Source: Vibrio syngnathi
GTDB taxonomy: Bacteria; Pseudomonadota; Gammaproteobacteria; Enterobacterales; Vibrionaceae
NCBI RefSeq assembly: GCF_002119525.1
Contig: NZ_CP017916.1
Span: 1,302,001 to 1,366,000 of the forward strand
Length of the DNA stretch: 64,000 bases
Reading direction: 5' to 3'
Shown here piece by piece: positions 28,144 to 37,750 of the stretch (its first letter is position 1; each line of letters opens with the position of its first letter). The position numbers and the translations under genes were made by a program. Below the pieces are notes generated by a model that saw nothing but the letters and a program-made list of their open reading frames with translations, was not told the origin of the DNA and searched no databases.

Positions 28144-30342
28144 ATGACGACTAAACCAGTATTGTTGACTGAAGCAGAAATAGAGCAACTTCACCTTGAA
28201 GTGGGCCGTTCTAGCTTAATGGGCAAAACCATTGCAGCGAACGCGAAAGACCTAGAAGCGTTCATGTGCTTACCTATTGATGTTCCTGGTCACGGAGAAG
28301 CGGGTGGTTACGAGCATAACCGCCATAAGCAAAACTACACGTACATGAACTTAGCTGGTCGCATGTTCTTGATCACTAAAGAGCAAAAGTACGCTGACTT
28401 TGTTACAGAACTACTAGAAGAATACGCAGACAAATATCTAACGTTTGATTACCACGTACAGAAAAACACTAACCCTACAGGTCGTTTGTTCCACCAAATC
28501 TTGAACGAACACTGCTGGTTAATGTTCTCAAGTTTGGCTTACTCTTGTGTTGCTTCAACACTGACACAAGAGCAGCGTGACAACATTGAATCGCGCATTT
28601 TCGAACCAATGCTAGAAATGTTTACGGTTAAATACGCACACGACTTCGACCGCATTCACAACCACGGTATTTGGGCAGTAGCCGCTGTGGGTATCTGTGG
28701 TCTTGCTCTAGGCAAGCGCGAGTACCTTGAAATGTCAGTGTACGGCATCGACCGTAACGATACTGGCGGCTTTCTAGCTCAAATTTCTCAGCTGTTTGCA
28801 CCTTCTGGTTATTACATGGAAGGTCCTTACTACCACCGTTACGCGATTCGCCCAACATGTGTTTTCGCTGAAGTCATTCACCGTCATATGCCTGAAGTAG
28901 ATATCTACAACTACAAAGGCGGCGTGATTGGTAACACAGTACAAGCCATGCTGGCGACGGCTTATCCGAACGGTGAGTTCCCGGCTCTGAATGATGCTTC
29001 TCGTACAATGGGTATCACAGACATGGGTGTTCAGGTTGCAGTCAGTGTTTACAGTAAGCACTACTCTTCAGAAAACGGCGTAGACCAAAACATTCTTGGT
29101 ATGGCGAAGATTCAAGACGCAGTATGGATGCACCCATGTGGTCTTGAGTTATCTAAAGCATACGAAGCGGCTTCTGCTGAAAAAGAAATCGGCATGCCTT
29201 TCTGGCCAAGTGTTGAATTGAACGAAGGCCCTGAAGGTCACAACGGCGCGCAAGGTTTTATCCGCATGCAGGATAAGAAAGGCGACGTTTCTCAGTTAGT
29301 GATGAACTACGGCCAACACGGCATGGGTCACGGCAACTTCGATACGCTGGGTATTTCTTTCTTCAACCGCGGTCAAGAAGTACTACGTGAATACGGCTTC
29401 TGCCGTTGGGTGAACGTTGAGCCAAAATTCGGCGGTCGTTACCTAGATGAAAACAAATCTTACGCACGTCAAACGATTGCTCATAATGCAGTAACCATTG
29501 ATGAAAAATGTCAGAATAACTTTGACGTTGAGCGTGCAGACTCAGTACACGGCTTGCCTCACTTCTTTAAAGTAGAAGACGAGAAAATCAACGGCATGAG
29601 TGCATTTGCTAACGATCACTACCAAGGTTTTGACATGCAACGCAGCGTGTTCATGTTAAACCTTGAAGAGCTTGAATCTCCGCTATTGTTAGACCTTTAC
29701 CGCTTAGACTCTACAAAAGGCGGCGAAGGCGAGCACCAATACGACTACTCACACCAATATGCAGGTCAGATTGTTCGCACTAACTTTGAATACCAAGCAA
29801 ACAAAGAGTTAAACACGCTAGGCAGCGATTTCGGTTATCAACACTTATGGAACGTCGCAAGTGGTGAAGTCAAGGGCACAGCACTTGTGAGCTGGCTACA
29901 AAACAACACGTACTACACTTGGCTAGGCGCAACGTCTAACGACAATGCTGAAGTTGTCTTTACTCGCACTGGTGCTAACGATCCAAGCTTCAACCTACGT
30001 TCAGAGCCTGCATTCATTTTACGTAGCAAAGGCGAAACAACACTGTTCGCTTCTGTTCTAGAAACGCACGGTTACTTTAACGAAGAGTTCGAACAATCAG
30101 TAAATGCTCGCGGCGTTGTGAAAGACATCAAGGTTGTAGCGCATACAAACGTCGGTTCAGTCGTCGAAATCACCACAGAGAAGTCAAATGTGACAGTGAT
30201 GATCAGCAACCAACTTGGCGCGACTGAGAGTACTGAACACAAAGTAGAACTGAACGGCAAAGTATACAGCTGGACGGGCTTCTACTCAGTAGAAACAATT
30301 TTAAACCCAGATTTAGCAAGCACAGCAGAGCAGGGGAAATAA
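28144..30342 (+). CDS. PL17 oligoalginate lyase (copy 1)
   Basis: 732 residues, with an N-terminal (alpha/alpha) barrel and a C-terminal heparinase II/III-like beta domain, as in polysaccharide lyase family 17. These exolyases cut alginate oligomers by beta-elimination, releasing unsaturated monouronate. The candidate catalytic Asn-His pair is residues 173-174 (IHNHGIW), a tyrosine cluster lies at 223-230 (YYMEGPYYHR), and a later Tyr sits in ENKSYARQTIAHN. No signal peptide is visible, so it is probably cytoplasmic and acts on imported oligomers. I chose the ATG at 28144 because GAGGGTGA precedes it; a TTG 18 bases earlier is less likely. Two bases separate it from its paralogue. Confidence 0.92.
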   Translation: MTTKPVLLTEAEIEQLHLEVGRSSLMGKTIAANAKDLEAFMCLPIDVPGHGEAGGYEHNRHKQNYTYMNLAGRMFLITKEQKYADFVTELLEEYADKYLTFDYHVQKNTNPTGRLFHQILNEHCWLMFSSLAYSCVASTLTQEQRDNIESRIFEPMLEMFTVKYAHDFDRIHNHGIWAVAAVGICGLALGKREYLEMSVYGIDRNDTGGFLAQISQLFAPSGYYMEGPYYHRYAIRPTCVFAEVIHRHMPEVDIYNYKGGVIGNTVQAMLATAYPNGEFPALNDASRTMGITDMGVQVAVSVYSKHYSSENGVDQNILGMAKIQDAVWMHPCGLELSKAYEAASAEKEIGMPFWPSVELNEGPEGHNGAQGFIRMQDKKGDVSQLVMNYGQHGMGHGNFDTLGISFFNRGQEVLREYGFCRWVNVEPKFGGRYLDENKSYARQTIAHNAVTIDEKCQNNFDVERADSVHGLPHFFKVEDEKINGMSAFANDHYQGFDMQRSVFMLNLEELESPLLLDLYRLDSTKGGEGEHQYDYSHQYAGQIVRTNFEYQANKELNTLGSDFGYQHLWNVASGEVKGTALVSWLQNNTYYTWLGATSNDNAEVVFTRTGANDPSFNLRSEPAFILRSKGETTLFASVLETHGYFNEEFEQSVNARGVVKDIKVVAHTNVGSVVEITTEKSNVTVMISNQLGATESTEHKVELNGKVYSWTGFYSVETILNPDLASTAEQGK

Positions 30343-30344
30343 TA

Positions 30345-32498
30345 ATGAGCTATCAACCACTTTTACTTAACTTTGAAGAAGCAGCAGAGCTTCGTAAAGA
30401 ACTTGGCAAGGATAGCCTTTTAGGTAACGCACTGACTCGCGATATTAAACAAACTAACGCTTACATGGCGGAAGTTGGCATTGAAGTTCCAGGTCATGGT
30501 GAAGGCGGCGGCTACGAACATAACCGTCATAAGCAAAACTACATCCACATGGATCTAGCTGGCCGTTTGTTCCTTATCACTGAGGAAACAAAGTACCGTG
30601 ATTACATCGTTGATATGCTAACAGCGTATGCGACGGTATACCCAACTCTTGAAAGTAACGTAAGCCGTGACTCTAACCCTCCGGGTAAGCTGTTCCACCA
30701 AACGTTGAACGAGAACATGTGGATGCTTTACGCTTCTTGTGCGTACAGCTGCATATACCACACCATCTCTGAAGAACAAAAACGTCTAATCGAAGACGAT
30801 CTTCTTAAGCAGATGATCGAAATGTTCGTCGTGACTTACGCACACGACTTCGATATCGTGCACAACCACGGCTTATGGGCTGTGGCGGCTGTCGGGATTT
30901 GTGGTTACGCAATCAACGATCAAGAGTCAGTAGACAAAGCGCTTTACGGCCTGAAACTAGACAAAGTAAGCGGTGGTTTCTTAGCGCAACTTGACCAACT
31001 GTTCTCGCCAGACGGCTACTACATGGAAGGTCCTTACTACCACCGTTTCTCTCTACGTCCAATCTATCTGTTCGCAGAAGCGATTGAACGTCGTCAGCCT
31101 GATCTTGGCATCTACGAATTTAATGATTCAGTGATCAAGACAACGTCTTACGCGGTATTTAAAACGGCATTCCCAGACGGTACATTGCCAGCTCTGAACG
31201 ATTCATCGAAGACGATCTCTATCAACGATGAAGGCGTTATCATGGCAACGTCTGTGTGCTACCACCGCTATGAGCAGACTGAAACGTTACTTGGTATGGC
31301 TAATCACCAGCAAGATGTTTGGGTTCACGCTTCAGGTAAAACATTGTCTGACGCGGTTGATGCAGCAGACGACATTAAAGCATTTAACTGGGGTAGCCTG
31401 TTTGTAACGGATGGCCCTGAAGGCGAAAAAGGCGGCGTAAGCATCCTTCGCCACCGTGATGAGCAAGACGACGATACGATGGCGTTGATCTGGTTTGGTC
31501 AACACGGCAGCGATCACCAGTATCACTCTGCACTAGACCACGGTCACTATGATGGTCTACACCTAAGCGTATTCAACCGTGGCCACGAAGTGCTGCACGA
31601 TTACGGCTTCGGTCGCTGGGTAAACGTTGAGCCTAAGTTTGGCGGTCGTTACATCCCAGAAAACAAGTCTTACTGTAAGCAGACGGTTGCGCACAACACA
31701 GTGACAGTTGATCAGAAAACACAGAACAACTTCGATACAGCATTGGCTGAGTCTAAGTTTGGTCAGAAGCACTTCTTCGTAGCAGACGAAAAATCTCTAC
31801 AAGGTATGAGTGGCATGATTTCTGAGTACTACACTGGCGTAGACATGCAACGTAGTGTGATTCTTGCTGAACTTCCTGAGTTTGAAAAGCCACTAGTGAT
31901 TGATGTATACCGCATTGAAGCTGACGCTGAGCACCAGTACGATCTACCGGTTCACCACTCGGGTCAGATCATCCGTACTGATTTCGATTACAACATCGAA
32001 AAAACGCTTAAGCCGTTAGGTGAAGACAACGGTTACCAGCACTTATGGAACGTTGCTTCAGGTAAAGTAAACGAAGAAGGTTCTCTAGTGAGCTGGCTAC
32101 ATGACAGCAGCTACTACAGCCTAGTAACCAGCGCGAATGCGGGCAGTGAAGTGATTTTTGCTCGCACTGGTGCTAACGATCCAGACTTCAACCTTAAGAG
32201 TGAGCCTGCGCTTATCTTACGTCAGTCTGGTCAAAACCACGTGTTTGCTTCTGTATTAGAAACGCATGGTTACTTTAACGAGTCTATCGAAGCCTCTGTA
32301 GGCGCTCGTGGTCTGGTTAAATCAGTATCTGTTGTGGGCCATAACAGTGTCGGGACTGTTGTTCGCATTCAGACTACTTCTGGCAACACTTACCACTACG
32401 GTATCTCAAACCAAGCTGAAGACACGCAACAAGCAACTCACACTGTTGAGTTCGAGGGTGAGACATACTCGTGGGAAGGGTCATTTGCTCAACTGTAA
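30345..32498 (+). CDS. PL17 oligoalginate lyase (copy 2)
   Basis: 717 residues, a clear paralogue of the preceding lyase over its whole length, with the same motifs: GHGEGGGYEHNRHKQNY near the N-terminus, VHNHGLWAVAAVGICG (Asn-His), YYMEGPYYHRFSLRP and ENKSYCKQTVAHNTV. A distinct acidic insert (DEQDDDTMALIW) near residue 375 differs from copy 1. No export signal is seen. The start ATG has AGGGGAAA upstream inside the end of copy 1. Two PL17 enzymes side by side suggest divided preferences, for example M- versus G-rich or long versus short oligomers; this is inference. Confidence 0.91.
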   Translation: MSYQPLLLNFEEAAELRKELGKDSLLGNALTRDIKQTNAYMAEVGIEVPGHGEGGGYEHNRHKQNYIHMDLAGRLFLITEETKYRDYIVDMLTAYATVYPTLESNVSRDSNPPGKLFHQTLNENMWMLYASCAYSCIYHTISEEQKRLIEDDLLKQMIEMFVVTYAHDFDIVHNHGLWAVAAVGICGYAINDQESVDKALYGLKLDKVSGGFLAQLDQLFSPDGYYMEGPYYHRFSLRPIYLFAEAIERRQPDLGIYEFNDSVIKTTSYAVFKTAFPDGTLPALNDSSKTISINDEGVIMATSVCYHRYEQTETLLGMANHQQDVWVHASGKTLSDAVDAADDIKAFNWGSLFVTDGPEGEKGGVSILRHRDEQDDDTMALIWFGQHGSDHQYHSALDHGHYDGLHLSVFNRGHEVLHDYGFGRWVNVEPKFGGRYIPENKSYCKQTVAHNTVTVDQKTQNNFDTALAESKFGQKHFFVADEKSLQGMSGMISEYYTGVDMQRSVILAELPEFEKPLVIDVYRIEADAEHQYDLPVHHSGQIIRTDFDYNIEKTLKPLGEDNGYQHLWNVASGKVNEEGSLVSWLHDSSYYSLVTSANAGSEVIFARTGANDPDFNLKSEPALILRQSGQNHVFASVLETHGYFNESIEASVGARGLVKSVSVVGHNSVGTVVRIQTTSGNTYHYGISNQAEDTQQATHTVEFEGETYSWEGSFAQL

Positions 32499-32650
32499 AT
32501 GATTAACATACATGTCGTTTAACGATGGTGTGTGCTGATGTGGTGCTTTGCGGGAACGAAGCGCCATATCATGTTCGATTGTAAGGGTGTTCGCATCTAA
32601 GTAACTGAACGAAATTAATGTCGATGACAAAGAATATCGGAAATAAGTCA

Positions 32651-32687
32651 AACCGAGTAACTCGTTGCGAGTTGCTCGGTTTTTTTA
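32651..32687 (+). terminator. Terminator downstream of the PL17 pair
   Basis: AACCGAGTAACTCG (32651-32664) pairs with CGAGTTGCTCGGTT (32668-32681), followed by a T run. The distance to the PL17 stop is about 150 bases. Confidence 0.85.
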
Positions 32688-32760
32688 TTCGTGTGGTTTG
32701 AGGGTGAGATCGTTTGAATTAATTGGGTTCAATTTACATCTGATGTTTAGGGTTGATGAC

Positions 32761-33027
32761 TAGGGGCTGTTGACCTTTCGTGGTTAAGTTTTGTTCGAGA
32801 TAAAATCGTTTTAGGCGTGGCGAAGAGTATGTAGCCTAGTCATTCTAAGCAAATATTCTTCAACAAAGCATAAAACGATTTTAGCCGAACCCTCGGGCAG
32901 CTCTTGTGGTTCATTTCTACAGCGTTATCGGCTTTTCATGTAGGCCAGCTACACGTCAAAGCCTCTTCCTTGTATAAATTTTCCACAAGATGCTGCAAAA
33001 CCCAGCTCGAAAGATCAACAGCCCCTA
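32761..33027. mobile_element. MITE-like element with 20-bp terminal inverted repeats
   Basis: The left end TAGGGGCTGTTGACCTTTCG (32761-32780) and the right end CGAAAGATCAACAGCCCCTA (33008-33027) are inverted repeats matching at 19 of 20 positions. The 267-bp interior has no transposase and contains further A/T-rich inverted segments (AAAACGATTTTA-like). If the ends begin at GGGG, the flanking TA on both sides would be a TA target duplication, as in IS630/mariner-type elements. It lies in the spacer between the PL17 operon and the DEH reductase. Confidence 0.75.
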
Positions 33028-33150
33028 AATTTAGAGAAACGTTCAACTCTGCAGCGGCGCATTGACAACGAAACGATTTAACAAAATGAACGTTGTTATC
33101 TGGTTCTACGAGTATTGTTACGATAACTTCCAATGACTTTTAGAACTTAT

Positions 33151-33161
33151 AAGTAATACAA
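33151..33161. promoter_or_regulatory. Degenerate alginate-regulon palindrome
   Basis: AAGTAATACAA matches 9 of 11 positions of TTGTANTACAA. It lies more than 500 bases upstream of the DEH reductase, beyond the MITE-like element, so its role is uncertain. Confidence 0.35.
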
Positions 33162-33293
33162 TTGGTGGTATTATATTGTTCGAAATTTATTACTTACTGG
33201 ATAAGGTTGTTGAAAAATGACAGTGTTTTTGCCGCATTATTCTTGACTCGGCAAGTTCTTGTTGTGAGCTACTCTAGTACCTTTAGGGGGCCG

Positions 33294-33352
33294 GGAAAGG
33301 TGTCAGACGCTTTGATTTATTGGGGGGAACTTTAAGAGTGTGCCTGACTCAT
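33294..33352. repeat. REP-like imperfect palindrome
   Basis: GTGTCAGACGC and GTGTGCCTGACTC flank a G-rich centre (TTGGGGGGAAC) as an imperfect inverted repeat, resembling the repeats that accompany REP-associated tyrosine transposases. No transposase is present. The rest of 33028-33660 holds nothing else that I recognise as a gene. Confidence 0.35.
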
Positions 33353-33644
33353 TTTTCTTTGGTCAGAACGATAGGAATGTACACTAATTAAACCTATCAA
33401 GCTTTATCTGTAAGTGATTTACTGATTCGTATCCGGTTAGATATTGTCGGATATGAAGGACGAAAGACTGAGTTGCTATCTGATTTGTCACTTATTAATC
33501 ACAAGACCTATTCTTTGGGTTTATATGAGGCCAATTCGATAAGTGATGTCAGTATCCGCATTCGAAATTCATGCGCTGGATCACGCACGAAAGTCCTAAA
33601 GCGGTTGCCTTAGGGGATTCGGCTAGTTATTATAATGAGCATAT

Positions 33645-33659
33645 AATCATACAATAACA
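33645..33659. promoter_or_regulatory. Shared 15-mer before the DEH reductase
   Basis: AATCATACAATAACA directly precedes the DEH reductase (ATG 15 bases later). The identical 15-mer recurs at 37445-37459 between the two GntR genes. A second regulatory site of this island is possible. Confidence 0.45.
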
Positions 33660-33674
33660 TATTTGGAGTTGAAC

Positions 33675-34556
33675 ATGACTAAACCTGTAATCGGTTTCAT
33701 TGGCCTAGGTCTTATGGGCGGCAACATGGTTGAAAACCTGCAAACACGCGGTTACCACGTAAACGTAATGGATCTAAGCGAAGAAGCGATGGCTCGTGTT
33801 ACTGCTCGTGGCAATGCTACAGCTTTCACTTCCGCTAAAGAGCTTGCAGCTGCAAGTGATATTGTTCAGTTTTGCCTTACCACCTCTGCTGTTGTTGAAA
33901 AAATCGTTTACGGCGAAGACGGCGTTCTAGCGGGCATCAAAGAAGGTGCAGTACTCGTAGACTTCGGTACGTCTATCCCTGCTTCTACTAAGCAAATCGG
34001 CGCAGCTCTTGCTGAAAAAGGCGCGGGCATGATCGACGCACCTCTAGGTCGTACTCCAGCCCATGCTAAAGATGGTCTTCTGAACATCATGGCTGCTGGC
34101 GACATGGAAACTTTCAACAAAGTTAAACCTGTTCTTGAAGAGCAAGGCGAAAACGTATTCCACCTAGGCGCTCTAGGTGCTGGTCACGTGACTAAGCTTG
34201 TAAACAACTTCATGGGTATGACAACGGTTGCGACTATGTCTCAAGCTTTCGCTGTCGCTCAACGCGCTGGTGTTGATGGTCAGCAATTGTTTGACATTAT
34301 GTCTGCAGGTCCATCTAACTCTCCGTTCATGCAATTCTGTAAATTCTACGCGGTAGACGGCGAAGAGAAGCTAGGTTTCTCTGTTGCTAACGCAAACAAA
34401 GATCTTGGTTACTTCCTTGCTCTTTGCGAAGAGCTAGGTACTGAGTCTCTAATCGCTCAAGGTACCGCAACAAGCCTACAAGCTGCTGTAGATGCTGGCC
34501 TTGGTCAAAACGACGTACCAGTAATCTTCGACTACTTCGCTAAACTAGAGAAGTAA
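33675..34556 (+). CDS. DEH reductase, 3-hydroxyisobutyrate dehydrogenase family
   Basis: About 293 residues of the beta-hydroxyacid dehydrogenase family. The Rossmann glycine motif GFIGLGLMGGNM is at the N-terminus, APLGRTPAHAKDG is the substrate-loop motif, and the catalytic Lys is in GAGHVTKLVNNFMG. Within an alginate cluster this family reduces 4-deoxy-L-erythro-5-hexoseulose uronate (DEH) to KDG with NAD(P)H; the assignment rests on context, and tartronate-semialdehyde reductase is the main alternative. The ATG at 33675 was chosen for the TTGGAG six bases upstream. It is followed by its own terminator and is monocistronic. Confidence 0.85.
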   Translation: MTKPVIGFIGLGLMGGNMVENLQTRGYHVNVMDLSEEAMARVTARGNATAFTSAKELAAASDIVQFCLTTSAVVEKIVYGEDGVLAGIKEGAVLVDFGTSIPASTKQIGAALAEKGAGMIDAPLGRTPAHAKDGLLNIMAAGDMETFNKVKPVLEEQGENVFHLGALGAGHVTKLVNNFMGMTTVATMSQAFAVAQRAGVDGQQLFDIMSAGPSNSPFMQFCKFYAVDGEEKLGFSVANANKDLGYFLALCEELGTESLIAQGTATSLQAAVDAGLGQNDVPVIFDYFAKLEK

Positions 34557-34583
34557 TCACGTCGTTTAGACACGGTTGGATAA

Positions 34584-34612
34584 AGAACCTGCTCATTTGA
34601 GTGGGTTTTTTT
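34584..34612 (+). terminator. Terminator of the DEH reductase
   Basis: AACCTGCTCA pairs with TGAGTGGGTT (two wobble pairs), followed by a T run, about 30 bases after the stop. Nothing further is recognisable in 34613-35072 except a small AGTAAC-TTT-GTTACT hairpin near 35046. Confidence 0.75.
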
Positions 34613-35072
34613 ATGCTTGTTTTTAGACATTCTTGGAACGATATTTTTTAAGGAAGTGTACTTAATGAAGAGTGGGAAGAATGAAAACGGGTTTGTAGAG
34701 TTGGGTATCTGATTCGCTAATGTGTTGAACATGAACATAAGGATCAACTGGTGATATGAGATTATGAAATTACAAGGCGATGTTTGCCCAATAATTAGTA
34801 TATAGACACACGTATTGTCAGGTATTGCTCAAAGAGGGCAATAACCCGAACGATAACCCACTCAACGCCATTTGATAATGAGGAATATACGGTGACTAGC
34901 AAGGTTACCATTATTGTTTACTAGGACTTAATGCAGCCTTATTCTTTATGGCGTAGCGAAATGTCTAGGCTCTTCGTTTGAGCTATATCGATCTAAATGA
35001 GATAAGCCTGAGACTACACAAGCAGTTCAGACATTTTCTCGGGACAGTAACTTTGTTACTTTTTGGTGGCGA

Positions 35073-36440
35073 TCAGTCATACATCAATTCGTTGGCTTTG
35101 TTTGAGTCGAACTCAATCAATGACTTGCGAGCAAGATGTCTGAAGGGCAGCGCTTTTACTAGCTCTTCAAAGGGCTGGATGGCAAATGCCCAAAAGATAG
35201 AGCCGTCTAATCCAAAGATGATCAATGCACACAATGGAATTGAAATTACCCATTGACCAGTAAAGTTGATTTTGAAGACTGCGGTTGTTTTTCCTAGTGC
35301 TCTCAATACATTTCCATGGACTGTGTTGTAGCCACGAACAATCGGTAAAAAGATGTAGAGTGGGGCGATAACGGCCAACGCTTGATATGTAGACTCGTCC
35401 AAGTTCGGGTAAATGTCACCAATCACCATACTTAAGCCTGCTAACAAGATTGCACACACAAAAGAAATGACTACCGCAATATCAATGCTGGTATCGACGT
35501 TTTTGACTAGGTCATCCATCTTTTTGGAGCCAATCGCTTGGCTGATAGTAATCGCGGAAGAGTGAGCCCAAGCAGTAATAAATTGAGAGACAGCCCTGAT
35601 CCAAGGCATCACCAAAGTAATCGCAACATACGCGTTGATGTTAAGCTGCGAATACAGTAATTGATAAATCGTTGCGCCAATCAATAGCATGGTTACATTT
35701 GCTGCGACAGGGAATATCTCGATAAAGTGACGGCGAACGTTGGTCATGAACTCAGATCGTTGGGCGTCTAATTTGAGTGATATTGCTGAGCTCAAATACA
35801 CGCAAAGAACCAGATACACAAGGCGAAGGGTGATAGCAATAACACTGCCTAGCGCGGCGCCTTGAACACCAATACCTTCGAAATTTGAAAAGCCGTGAAT
35901 GAGCCCATAAGAAAGTACAGCGTTGATCGGCAATTCAATCAAATACCCTTTAAACGGTATCTTGGTTCTTCCTAATGCGTTAAATAGGGCGATAATCACT
36001 TGCGTTAATGCAGTGAAAATGACGAGATACTTTGAGATATCAAGGTAGTGGCTGATTTCTAAGTAAAGGGCTTTATCGTCGGTTAAGGCTTGAATTAAAG
36101 GCTGTTCTAAAAAGGTGAGTAGAAACCAAAATATTGTCGCGATACCTAAGTTGATGAACAGACCTGCCCAAAACGCTTTGGATAATGAAGCGGTGATGCC
36201 AGAACCCACGGCGCGGCTTAATACTAGTTGAGTGCCGTTTGCCAGCGCCATTTGAATACCGAGTACAAAGGCAACCATAGTCGTCGCAATTCCCATGGCA
36301 GCCAAAGGTATTTCACCAAGAGGAGAGACCAGCAGCGTATCGATCATCAACATCGACTGCATCAATATACCGTTTAGGGCTAGGGGCCAGGCGAGAGAGA
36401 AATTTTTCCTTACATACGATTGTGTAGACACAAACAACAC
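35073..36440 (-). CDS. MATE family efflux transporter
   Basis: 455 residues with about 12 hydrophobic spans and the two-fold repeat of MATE exporters (LAWPLALNGILMQSMLMIDT at the start, an equivalent segment after residue 240). These are Na+- or H+-driven exporters of cationic or amphipathic compounds in the inner membrane. It lies between the DEH reductase and the GntR genes, so it may be part of the alginate island, but a role there is unproven. Confidence 0.85.
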   Translation of the reverse strand: MLFVSTQSYVRKNFSLAWPLALNGILMQSMLMIDTLLVSPLGEIPLAAMGIATTMVAFVLGIQMALANGTQLVLSRAVGSGITASLSKAFWAGLFINLGIATIFWFLLTFLEQPLIQALTDDKALYLEISHYLDISKYLVIFTALTQVIIALFNALGRTKIPFKGYLIELPINAVLSYGLIHGFSNFEGIGVQGAALGSVIAITLRLVYLVLCVYLSSAISLKLDAQRSEFMTNVRRHFIEIFPVAANVTMLLIGATIYQLLYSQLNINAYVAITLVMPWIRAVSQFITAWAHSSAITISQAIGSKKMDDLVKNVDTSIDIAVVISFVCAILLAGLSMVIGDIYPNLDESTYQALAVIAPLYIFLPIVRGYNTVHGNVLRALGKTTAVFKINFTGQWVISIPLCALIIFGLDGSIFWAFAIQPFEELVKALPFRHLARKSLIEFDSNKANELMYD

Positions 36441-36587
36441 CTTATGTGTGTAACCGTAAGTTTTCTCTGAGAGGACCCGAGTTCAACATTCAAAGATGAA
36501 ACACTACGGTAATGGATGGTTAAAAATGGGCGCTAAAACTGACTGACTCGTGTATTGGGATACACGAGTCAGTCTGGTCAATCTTGG

Positions 36588-37310
36588 TTATGCGATGGCT
36601 AATTCAACCCTAGACAGCTTTTGATTTTCATCATCAAGTAAAGCTTGAGAGGCTATTCGAGCCTGATTCGCATTGCCTGACATAATCGCATCATATATCG
36701 CTTTATGCTCTTCTAAACAGAAGCGACCGCCTTCGGCAGAGTGGTCGATAAACTGTTTGAAAATCGTCGACAGAATGTTCGCGAACGGAATGTAAAACTG
36801 GTTACCCGTCGATAAGAAAATCGTTTGGTGAAACAGATGATCGTTGGTTGTCCACTCTTCATAATCAAAGCCATTTGCCGCGATGGTCATATTTTGGAAA
36901 AGAATCGAAAGCTCTTTACGTTGCTCTACCGTAGCGTTGGATGCCGCAAGCGCACACGCTTCTGGGTCAATCGCTTTTCTTAAGCCTAAAAATTGAGATA
37001 AGAAGGGTTTGGTGTCTTCCAGATCTTGAATCCAATCTAGGAGTTGAGGGTCTAAAAAGTGCCATTGAGTACGTGGCCTGATATGAGTCCCCACTTTTGG
37101 TTTTGATTCGATAAGCCCTTTGGCTGAAAGTAGCTTTGTCGATTCGCGAAGTGCAGTTCGACTGACGCCAAAGACTTCACACAACTCCATTTCACTGGGT
37201 AATTTCTCTTTTTCTTTGAGTTCTCCCGACAGAATTTTACGCGCAATCTGTCGAGCCACTTGAACATGAATTCGGCGGCTTGAATCTGCCACCAATGAAA
37301 ATATAGCCAT
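36588..37310 (-). CDS. GntR family regulator, FadR subfamily (copy 1)
   Basis: About 240 residues: a winged helix (residues about 8-75; LPSEMELCEVFGVSRTALRE) followed by an FCD ligand-binding domain with its metal-ligand Asp/His positions (NDHLFHQ, EEHKAIYDAI). It is related along its length to the GntR protein at 37751-38470, transcribed away from it across a 440-bp spacer. FadR-type regulators bind GT-N3-AC palindromes, matching the TTGTANTACAA sites in this island; the likely ligand is a uronate catabolite such as KDG or DEH (inference). The ATG at 37310 is preferred because GAGGTGG precedes it. Confidence 0.88.
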   Translation of the reverse strand: MAIFSLVADSSRRIHVQVARQIARKILSGELKEKEKLPSEMELCEVFGVSRTALRESTKLLSAKGLIESKPKVGTHIRPRTQWHFLDPQLLDWIQDLEDTKPFLSQFLGLRKAIDPEACALAASNATVEQRKELSILFQNMTIAANGFDYEEWTTNDHLFHQTIFLSTGNQFYIPFANILSTIFKQFIDHSAEGGRFCLEEHKAIYDAIMSGNANQARIASQALLDDENQKLSRVELAIA

Positions 37311-37444
37311 ATAAACCACCTCAGGCTGACGTATTAAGTATAAAAACAGCGGATAGATTTAAGTTAGCGCGACTTTAAGCTTGAGGGATAATGCTTGTAG
37401 CGGCTATCGAGTCAAACATCTACAGTCACCTATTATTTTTAATA

Positions 37445-37459
37445 AATCATACAATAACA
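37445..37459. promoter_or_regulatory. Shared 15-mer in the divergent GntR spacer
   Basis: AATCATACAATAACA, identical to the 15-mer at 33645-33659 just before the DEH reductase. Here it is about 135 bases upstream of GntR copy 1. Confidence 0.45.
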
Positions 37460-37682
37460 CCTAGTTCAATCAAGTGTACAACGATAGAAATGCGTCGCAG
37501 TGAAGGGGAACTCACAAGTTAAGGTGATTTTTGTGATGTTACGCATGCCAAAATTGCGTAAATAGGAACTATTTGTATGTATAAATAAGAAGGTACGACT
37601 GGTAGTGATAAGCTTCGAAAAGTTTGTGGGATTTTGATAGAACCATAGAGTATAAGGGAGCTCACGTTATTATCCCCCTCAT

Positions 37683-37711
37683 TTGGTGCATTATACTTTC
37701 AGTGCTATAGT
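37683..37711 (+). promoter_or_regulatory. Sigma-70-like promoter of GntR copy 2
   Basis: TTGGTG, a 17-base spacer and TATAGT, 40 bases upstream of the start of GntR copy 2. An AATAATACATA half-site lies just downstream near 37722, suggesting autoregulation. Confidence 0.45.
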
Positions 37712-37750
37712 ACGAGTTAAATAATACATATCTAATAAGTAAGTAGACTC

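Noticed and set aside
32936..33133. Minus-strand 65-codon frame covering the right end of the MITE-like element
   Set aside because: It crosses the terminal inverted repeat into flanking DNA and shows no transposase motif.
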